Part shown: positions 58,579-64,000 of the stretch, in pieces
How the letters are laid out: the number at the start of each line of letters is the position of its first letter
How positions within the stretch are numbered: the stretch's first letter is position 1
Assembly (NCBI GenBank): GCA_036519295.1
Contig: DATDLN010000070.1
Span: 21,217 to 85,216 of the forward strand
Reading direction: 5' to 3'
DNA: 64,000 bases
DNA from: JACVRW01 sp036519295
Lineage (GTDB): Bacteria; Actinomycetota; Thermoleophilia; Solirubrobacterales; Thermoleophilaceae
Notes under the pieces: model-generated
Database searches by the model: none
What the model was told of the DNA's origin: nothing
Seen by the model: only the letters and a program-made list of their open reading frames with translations
Position numbers and translations under genes: made by a program

Positions 58579-59046
58579 CTAGAGCTCGGCGTTCAGCTGG
58601 TCGCTCAGGTACGCGTCCAGGTCGGGGCCGTGCGGGTTCGCCAGCACGTGCGAGACCCACGCGGTCCGTTCGTGGGCGAGCACGCCGATGTCCCACGCGC
58701 ATGCGATGGGGTCTTGCGGGCGCTCCTCACGGAGCGCCGTGGGCTGTTCCCCTGACGAGAACCAGACGTGGTGATGGAGCTCGTTCTCCTCCTCCCACCA
58801 GTCGAGGAAGACGAAGTTGCTGCCCCGACCCTGGTGGACGCCCAGGAAGCCCACGCCGTACCGGTTGTCGGTTTTCGCGGGCGACGGCAGACGACGCCGC
58901 GCAATGTCGAGCGCTGCATCCACCAGCGCCTGCTCCGGCACCTCGCCGGCGTAGGCGATGCCGTAGACCTTGACCCGCCATCCGTCGAACTCCGCGACCT
59001 CGAGGCAGCGCGCGGGTCGTGTTGCGTACGGCTCCGCGAGGCGCAT
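58579..59046 (-). CDS. Hypothetical protein
   Basis: A 155-residue protein with a compact mixed alpha/beta pattern: EVAEFDGWRVKVYGIAYAGE, ALVDAALDIARRRLPSPAKT, YGVGFLGVHQGRGSNFVFLD, WWEEENELHHHVWFSSGEQP and a C-terminal CAWDIGVLAHERTAWVSHVL. It reads like a single conserved domain, but I do not recognise the family. The ATG at 59046 gives a natural N-terminus. It lies 26 bases after the MFS gene on the same strand and could be co-transcribed with it. Confidence 0.72.
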   Translation of the reverse strand: MRLAEPYATRPARCLEVAEFDGWRVKVYGIAYAGEVPEQALVDAALDIARRRLPSPAKTDNRYGVGFLGVHQGRGSNFVFLDWWEEENELHHHVWFSSGEQPTALREERPQDPIACAWDIGVLAHERTAWVSHVLANPHGPDLDAYLSDQLNAEL

Positions 59047-59072
59047 GGGAAGTATGGAACCAGTCCCGCGCC

Positions 59073-60284
59073 TCAAGCGGCCGCCGACTCGGCAACCGCC
59101 ATGCCAGACGTCTCGGGGGCGCCCAGCGAGCGCGAGCGCAGGATCGCCACGAGCGTCGCGACCGCCCCGGCGGCGCCCGCGAGCGCGAACGCCGCGGCGG
59201 GCCCGGCGTGGTCGGCCACCGCGCCAGCGCTGGCCGCGCCGGCGGCGGCGCCGATCGCGATCGCGGTGGCCAGCCAGGCGAATGCCTCGGTGACGGTGCC
59301 GGCCGGGGCGGCCCGGTCGACCATCGCGTAGACGGTCGCGTAGGTGGGCGCGATCGTGGCGCCGGCGATGAGAAGGACGGCCGCCAGCGCGAGCACGCTC
59401 CCGACCGCGCCGGCCAAGGCAAGATGTCCGGCGGTCAGCACGCCCAGCACCAGCGCCAGCCCGGAGGCGCCGTGTAGGCCGCCGCCCACGCGCGCGAAGA
59501 CCAGCCCGCCGGCCAGCGAGCCGGCCCCCCAGATGCCGAGGAGCGGCCCGGCCGCCGCGGCGCTGCCGAGCGCCTCGGCGGAGGCGGCGACGGCCACCTC
59601 GGCGGCGCCGAAGACCACGCCGACGGCCACCAGGACGCCCACGAGCGTGCGCATCGCGGGTGCGCGGAGAGAACCGCCGCGGGGGCGGGGGGCGCCCTGC
59701 GCCGGCCGCCAGGCACGGGAGGCGGGCTGCGCCGCGAATGCCACGGTGCCGATCAAGAGGACCGCGCCGCCGACCACCAGCGCCGCCCCGGTGGACCAGA
59801 GAGCCCCGAAGCCGAGCACCAGCGGAGGGCCAGAGATCCAGGCCAGCTCCGAAGCCGACGCGTCGAACGCATAGGCGGCTCGCACCGCGTCGGGGTCCGC
59901 CAGGAGGTCGGGGAGCAGGGTTCGCAGGCAGGCCCCAAGCGGCGGCGTGGTCAGTCCGATGCCCGTCGCGAGCGCCACTAGGACCGGGACCGGCGCGCCA
60001 ACCGGCACCACGGCGACGGCCACGAGCAGCACGGTAGCCGCGAGTGCGCTGGACAGCAGCACCGAGACCTGGCCGCGCCGGTCGACCAGTCGCCCGAGCA
60101 GCGGTCCGCCGACGCCGAGGGCGACCGCGTACGCCCCGGTCACCACGCCGGCGGCGGCGAACGAGCTCGTCAGACGCTCCGCGTGGACGAGCAGTCCGAT
60201 GCTGAACATGGCCAGCGGCAGCCGGGCGATGATCGAGGTGGCGAAGAGGCGTCGCGCGCCGGGCGTGGAGGCAATCGAGGTCAT
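59073..60284 (-). CDS. MFS transporter
   Basis: A 403-residue membrane protein with about 12 helices; SIGLLVHAERLTSSFAAAGV and GVGGPLLGRLVDRRGQVSVL (motif A region) are near the N-terminus and YATVYAMVDRAAPAGTVTEA is in the second half. It belongs to the SetA/YbjJ-like small MFS exporters. ATG at 60284, divergent from a MocR regulator gene 53 bases away. A promoter-like TTGTAT-N16-TACCAT upstream would start the message within a few bases of the ATG. Substrate unknown. Confidence 0.9.
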   Translation of the reverse strand: MTSIASTPGARRLFATSIIARLPLAMFSIGLLVHAERLTSSFAAAGVVTGAYAVALGVGGPLLGRLVDRRGQVSVLLSSALAATVLLVAVAVVPVGAPVPVLVALATGIGLTTPPLGACLRTLLPDLLADPDAVRAAYAFDASASELAWISGPPLVLGFGALWSTGAALVVGGAVLLIGTVAFAAQPASRAWRPAQGAPRPRGGSLRAPAMRTLVGVLVAVGVVFGAAEVAVAASAEALGSAAAAGPLLGIWGAGSLAGGLVFARVGGGLHGASGLALVLGVLTAGHLALAGAVGSVLALAAVLLIAGATIAPTYATVYAMVDRAAPAGTVTEAFAWLATAIAIGAAAGAASAGAVADHAGPAAAFALAGAAGAVATLVAILRSRSLGAPETSGMAVAESAAA

Positions 60285-60301
60285 GGCGCCCGATGGTAGG
60301 T

Positions 60302-60328
60302 TCCACTGGTGCAGATACAAGATCCACT
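60302..60328. promoter_or_regulatory. Direct repeats TCCACT in the MFS/MocR spacer
   Basis: TCCACT occurs at 60302-60307 and 60323-60328, 21 bases apart (two helical turns), between the divergent MFS and MocR genes. MocR/PdxR regulators are known to bind direct repeats spaced by whole turns. The left repeat overlaps the putative promoter of the MFS gene. Confidence 0.5.
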
Positions 60329-60337
60329 TTTTGGGCC

Positions 60338-61750
60338 GTGGACGAGACCAGTCAGCCGATAGAGCTTCTGGTCTCGGTGACCAGGGACGGCTCGGAGACT
60401 CTCGGGGCGCAGATCGAGGATCAGTTTCGGCGCGCCATCCGCGAGGGGGCGCTGAAGGCCGGAGCGCGCGTGCCCTCGACCCGCGACCTGGCGCGCCAGC
60501 TGGGCGTCTCCCGGCGCGTCGCGGTGGACGCCTATTCGCAGCTGGCCGCGGAGGGCTACCTGGAGCTCCGCCAGGGAGCCCGCCCCAGGGTCTCGGAGGC
60601 CGCCGCGATCGCCGGGGCAACCGAGGCCGAGGAGCTGCCGCCGGTCCGTCCGCCGCGCTTCGACTTCCGCCCGAGCGTGCCGGACGTCTCCACCTTCCCG
60701 CGGTCGGCCTGGCTTCGCTCCCTCCGCGAGGCGCTCGCGACGATCACGGACGTCGACCTCGGATACGGCGACCCTCTCGGCGTGGATGTGCTTCGCTCCG
60801 CCCTGGCCGACTACCTCGGGCGCGTCCGCGGCGTCGTCGCGGATCCGGCTCGCGTCCTCGTGACGTGCGGCTACTGGCAGGGCCTCGGCCTGGTCTGCCG
60901 GGCCCTCGCGGCCCGCGGCGCGAAGCGGATCGCGCTCGAAGACCCGAGCAACCCGGAGGACCGGGTGATTGCCGCCGGCGCGGGGCTCGAGCCGGTGCCG
61001 ATCGGTGTGGACGCGGAAGGTCTCCGCGTCGACGAGCTGGAGCGCGCCCAGGCTGACGCGGTGGTCCTCACTCCGGCCCACCAGCATCCGACCGGCGTGG
61101 TGTTGAGCGGCGAGCGCCGGACGGACCTGCTGGCCTGGCTACGTGAGCGGGATGCGGTCGCGATCGAGGACGACTACGACGCCGAGTACCGCTACGACCG
61201 CGCGGCCGTCGGGGCGCTCCAGGGTCTCGAGCCGGACCGGATCGTCTACGCGGGCACCGCGAGCAAGACGCTCGCCCCGGCCCTGCGGATGGGTTGGCTC
61301 GTGGTGCCGCACGGACTGCGCGAAGCCGTCGGCGTCGAGAAGGTCCTCGCGGATCACGGGACCGCCCGCATCGAGCAATTCGCGCTCGCCGACTTCCTCA
61401 CCCGAGGCGAGCTGGACCGTCACCTGCGCCGCATGCGGATCCGCTACCGCGCTCGACGCGACGCGCTCGTCGAGGCGTTGGCCGAGTCGCTCCCCGAGGC
61501 GTCCGTGCGCGGCGTTGCCGCGGGGCTGCACGCGACTGTCCAGCTTCCCGATGGTCATGACGAGCACGCGATCCGCGAAGAGGCGGGTCGCCGCCGCCTC
61601 GCGCTCGCCACGATGAGCGAGTACCGGATCGGCGATTGGGCCGGCCCCCCGACACTGATCCTCGGCTACGCCCAGACCCCCGAGCCCTCCATCCCAGCGG
61701 GCGTCCGCGAACTGGCCGAGGCGGTTCGAGCCGCGAGGGACTGCACGTGA
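60338..61750 (+). CDS. MocR/PdxR-type GntR regulator with aminotransferase domain
   Basis: A 470-residue fusion. Residues 5-80 are a GntR winged helix (LGAQIEDQFRRAIREGALKA, SRRVAVDAYSQLAAEGYLEL). Residues 110-470 are a class I/II PLP-dependent aminotransferase-like domain with the PLP Lys in YAGTASKTLAPALRMGWLVV and the Asp/Tyr of VAIEDDYDAEYRYDRA. Such regulators sense PLP or amino compounds. The GTG at 60338 is chosen over an upstream ATG because the residues in between are non-helical and the spacer must hold the promoter. Probably controls the divergent MFS gene. Confidence 0.92.
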   Translation: MDETSQPIELLVSVTRDGSETLGAQIEDQFRRAIREGALKAGARVPSTRDLARQLGVSRRVAVDAYSQLAAEGYLELRQGARPRVSEAAAIAGATEAEELPPVRPPRFDFRPSVPDVSTFPRSAWLRSLREALATITDVDLGYGDPLGVDVLRSALADYLGRVRGVVADPARVLVTCGYWQGLGLVCRALAARGAKRIALEDPSNPEDRVIAAGAGLEPVPIGVDAEGLRVDELERAQADAVVLTPAHQHPTGVVLSGERRTDLLAWLRERDAVAIEDDYDAEYRYDRAAVGALQGLEPDRIVYAGTASKTLAPALRMGWLVVPHGLREAVGVEKVLADHGTARIEQFALADFLTRGELDRHLRRMRIRYRARRDALVEALAESLPEASVRGVAAGLHATVQLPDGHDEHAIREEAGRRRLALATMSEYRIGDWAGPPTLILGYAQTPEPSIPAGVRELAEAVRAARDCT

Positions 61751-61778
61751 GTCGCTCGAGGACACAGGAGATCTGGCC

Positions 61779-62915
61779 ATGGACGTAGCGACCCCTGGCA
61801 GACCCTCTGCGAACGTTCTCCGGGTGGACGCCGATCAGGTTCTCTCCTTCCGGCTTGCCCGCTCCGGGCTGGCCGTCCGGGGCGCGCGCGGTTTCGCCGA
61901 AGCTGCGGCTTGCCCCGCCTCGGACTTCGCCTCCGACGCGGCGCTCCTGGCGCTGGCAGCGCGGGCCGAGGGCGTCTCGCGAGAGGCCTACCGCCGCGCG
62001 GTCGACACCGGCGACGTCGTCGTTGCCCACGTCGTCCGCGGGGCCATCCACGCGCTGGCGCCGGGCGACCTCGCTCTCTATGGGCGTGCCTTGATCGCCC
62101 GCGACGACGGCGAGCTTGCCGCACAGCTCGGCCGGCAGGTCCGGCGTCTCGCCGCCGAGAAGGGATTCGCCCCGGGGGAGGCGCTCGAGGAGGTGGCCTC
62201 GGCCACGCAGGATGCACTGGCGAACGGCCGGACGCTCCACAAGAACGAGCTGCACGAGGAACTCAGAGAGCGCGTTCGCGCCGAGCTGATGCCCTGGTGC
62301 CGGCGATGCGAGAGCCACCACGTCGCCCCGATGCTGTGGCGCTACGCCACGGTTAAGGCGGGCGCCCGGCTCGACTCCGAGCGCCGCTACACAAGAGGCG
62401 AGCCGGGCCCAACCCCGGCCGCGAGCGAGGCCGTCCGCCGCTTCCTCGCCTTCTACGGACCGGCGGGGCCCGGCGACTTCGCCGAGTGGGCCGGGCTCGC
62501 AAAGTCCCATGCGGGGCGCCTGTGGGAGGACGCGGCGGGCGGCCTCGCCGAGGTGCGGGTCGAAAAGAGCAAAGCGTGGCTCATGAGCGAGGACATCGGC
62601 GCGCTCGAGTCGCCAACCGCCGCGGAGGGCCTACGCCTGATACCGCCGGGCGATCCCTATCTGCAGAAGCCCAACCGGCCTCTGCTCGCCCCGGACCCCA
62701 AGCTGCGAAAGCGGCTGTTCCGGCCCGTTGCGAGCCCCGGAGTGGTGTTGAGGGACGGCCGCCTGACCGGCCTGTGGCGGGTCAACGTGAAGGGAAGAAA
62801 GGCGGTGGTCACCGTCGAGAAGCTCGGCCGCCTCCCCCGCGGGGACCTCGAGGAGGAGGCCCAGCGCGTGGCGGAGCTGCGCGGAGCCGCCGAGGCCGCG
62901 GTCGTTCCCGCCTGA
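61779..62915 (+). CDS. Winged-helix DNA-binding protein, AlkZ-like (HTH_42)
   Basis: A 378-residue protein of the HTH_42/AlkZ group with tandem winged helices: VLSFRLARSGLAVRGARGFA at the start, GDVVVAHVVRGAIHALAPGD, and RFLAFYGPAGPGDFAEWAGL typical of the family. The C-terminus has GLWRVNVKGRKAVVTVEKLG. AlkZ proteins are DNA glycosylases that remove alkylated or crosslinked bases. The catalytic QxQ/QxD residues of AlkZ could not be identified with confidence, so the glycosylase activity is uncertain. It follows the MocR gene by 28 bases. Confidence 0.82.
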   Translation: MDVATPGRPSANVLRVDADQVLSFRLARSGLAVRGARGFAEAAACPASDFASDAALLALAARAEGVSREAYRRAVDTGDVVVAHVVRGAIHALAPGDLALYGRALIARDDGELAAQLGRQVRRLAAEKGFAPGEALEEVASATQDALANGRTLHKNELHEELRERVRAELMPWCRRCESHHVAPMLWRYATVKAGARLDSERRYTRGEPGPTPAASEAVRRFLAFYGPAGPGDFAEWAGLAKSHAGRLWEDAAGGLAEVRVEKSKAWLMSEDIGALESPTAAEGLRLIPPGDPYLQKPNRPLLAPDPKLRKRLFRPVASPGVVLRDGRLTGLWRVNVKGRKAVVTVEKLGRLPRGDLEEEAQRVAELRGAAEAAVVPA

Positions 62916-62934
62916 CCGCCCGCCAAGGCCCCCA

Positions 62935-64000
62935 TCAGGTCGACCCCTGGACGGAGCGGCGCCGATCGGCACGTACGCGCGTCATCGCTTTCAGCGTCGC
63001 CTTTCGCTCCACGGTCCGCCGGGCCGGCACGACCCCCTGCGGTCGGAGAAGCATCACGACCACGAGGATCGCGCCGTAGATGCCGGAGCTGATCGCCGAC
63101 AGGTCGAACGCCAGGCCGACCTTGCCGGGAAGGTCGTAAAGGACGTCGGGCAGCAGGTAGTAGTTGACCACCGAGAGGACGATCGCGCCGACCACGACGC
63201 CCGGAATCGATCCGAGGCCGCCCAGCACGACCATCGCGAAGATGAAGATCGAGAAGGAGAACTCGAACTGGGAGGCGTTGACGACGCCCAGATACGAGGC
63301 GAAGAACGCGCCCGAGATCCCGCCGAATGCGGCGCCCGTCCCATACGCCAGGAGCTTGGTGCGGACGATGGGGATCCCGGCGCAGGCGGCGGCCGACTCG
63401 TCGTCGCGCATTGCGATCCACGCCCGGCCGATGCGCGAGTCGCGCAGGTTGACGTTCACGACGAGCGCGAGCGCGACCAGCGCGAGCGCGAACCAGTACC
63501 ACGGGCGTAGATCCAGCGCCCCGAAGCGGCCGATCAACGGGAGCTCGATGCGGTCGATCGGGCCGATGCCGACCAGCCCGGAGGTCAGCGTGCCGCCGAA
63601 CAGCGCGATGCTGCCGCCGTTGGACGCGATCTGGCCGATGATCTCGCCGAAGGCGAGCGTGACGATCGCGATGTACTCGCTGCGCAGCCGCAGCGTCGGC
63701 ACGCCGATCAGGGTGCCCGCCACGGTCGTCGCCGCCACCGCGAGCGCGAGGATGAGCAGGAAGTTGACGTGGATGCCGGGCGTGCCGGCCACCGAGTCGC
63801 CGACCAGGATGGCGATGCCGCGCCCGCCGGTCCCGGCGTTGACCCAGAAGCCCGACCCGAAGTAGGCCGCCGTGTACGCGCCGATCGCGAAGAAGGCCAC
63901 GTAGCCGAGGTCGATCAGGCCGGCGTAGCCCACGATGATGTTGAGCCCGAGCGCCATCACCACGTAGAAGGCGGCCAGGACCATGTTGTTGAGGACCTCG
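62935..64000 (-). CDS. livM: Branched-chain amino acid ABC transporter permease, LivM type (partial)
   Basis: At least 349 residues; the frame is open to the right edge of the window, and the usual N-terminal helix and residues are probably beyond it. About nine helices are visible. Signatures: ALGLNIIVGYAGLIDLGYVA, YIAIVTLAFGEIIGQIASNG, SRIGRAWIAMRDDESAAACA (the cytoplasmic coupling EAA-like loop) and MVVLGGLGSIPGVVVGAIVL. Part of an importer for branched-chain amino acids or related amides; livF/livG would be expected downstream, but instead a convergent gene follows, so the ATPases must be elsewhere. The C-terminal tail is basic. Confidence 0.9.
   Translation of the reverse strand, partial: EVLNNMVLAAFYVVMALGLNIIVGYAGLIDLGYVAFFAIGAYTAAYFGSGFWVNAGTGGRGIAILVGDSVAGTPGIHVNFLLILALAVAATTVAGTLIGVPTLRLRSEYIAIVTLAFGEIIGQIASNGGSIALFGGTLTSGLVGIGPIDRIELPLIGRFGALDLRPWYWFALALVALALVVNVNLRDSRIGRAWIAMRDDESAAACAGIPIVRTKLLAYGTGAAFGGISGAFFASYLGVVNASQFEFSFSIFIFAMVVLGGLGSIPGVVVGAIVLSVVNYYLLPDVLYDLPGKVGLAFDLSAISSGIYGAILVVVMLLRPQGVVPARRTVERKATLKAMTRVRADRRRSVQGST

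Overview
The window reads as chromosomal DNA from a high-GC Gram-positive bacterium of the phylum Actinomycetota, most likely the class Thermoleophilia (Solirubrobacterales-like). This is inferred from strong G/C at third codon positions, frequent GTG starts, many ATGA/GTGA start-stop overlaps, few Shine-Dalgarno sites and the protein families present (CitA-type citrate synthase, ArsA ATPase with an HSP20-like tail, EVE, DUF2203 and DUF4333 proteins). No rRNA, tRNA, CRISPR array, insertion sequence or prophage gene was recognised. The window is dense housekeeping and accessory metabolism.

Layout. 0.2-10.4 kb: a VWA/MoxR chaperone pair, a LysR regulator divergent from a DMT exporter, an epimerase-like protein, a DsbA-like protein, an O-methyltransferase, and a MOSC - citrate synthase - MFS unit joined by one-base overlaps. 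10.4-22.9 kb: zinc-ribbon/DUF4333 protein, Tat-type BBE-like flavoenzyme, membrane/DUF2203/EVE cluster, sulfatase-like lipoprotein with a Thr nucleophile, GMC oxidoreductase, ArsA ATPase, secreted glucuronyl C5-epimerase-like protein, lipoprotein, aldo/keto reductase. 22.9-30.5 kb: a frameshifted terC, LysE exporter, an SRPBCC-ArsR operon with twin operators divergent from clpP, a secreted M28 peptidase, an amidohydrolase and a TetR - metallo-beta-lactamase - SRPBCC operon.

30.5-41.0 kb: a PucR remnant, a Ca2+/H+ antiporter, a coupled ATP-grasp / ferritin-like pair, and a fatty-acid oxidation run (acyl-CoA dehydrogenase, PadR, SRPBCC, FadN-type enzyme split into two overlapping genes, sirtuin, SDR). 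41-54.4 kb: a multidomain cell-wall hydrolase with a long leader, two coiled-coil proteins, a secreted NHL/PKD protein, MFS exporter, SCP2 protein, an alcohol-forming fatty acyl-CoA reductase, and a MerR-HTH/adenylate cyclase fusion translationally coupled to tilS. 54.4-64 kb: a second ArsR-SRPBCC operon, a heavily broken secreted protein, MFS exporter divergent from a MocR regulator, an AlkZ-like winged-helix protein, and a livM permease gene running off the right edge.

Themes: lipid and acyl-CoA metabolism recurs (acyl-CoA dehydrogenase, split FadN, sirtuin, SCP2, acyl-CoA reductase). Small regulators sit next to the genes they probably control, and several of those spacers carry visible palindromes. 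Two loci (terC and the 55.4-58.4 kb gene) hold clusters of frameshifts while their neighbours are intact. They are either true pseudogenes or local sequence errors.
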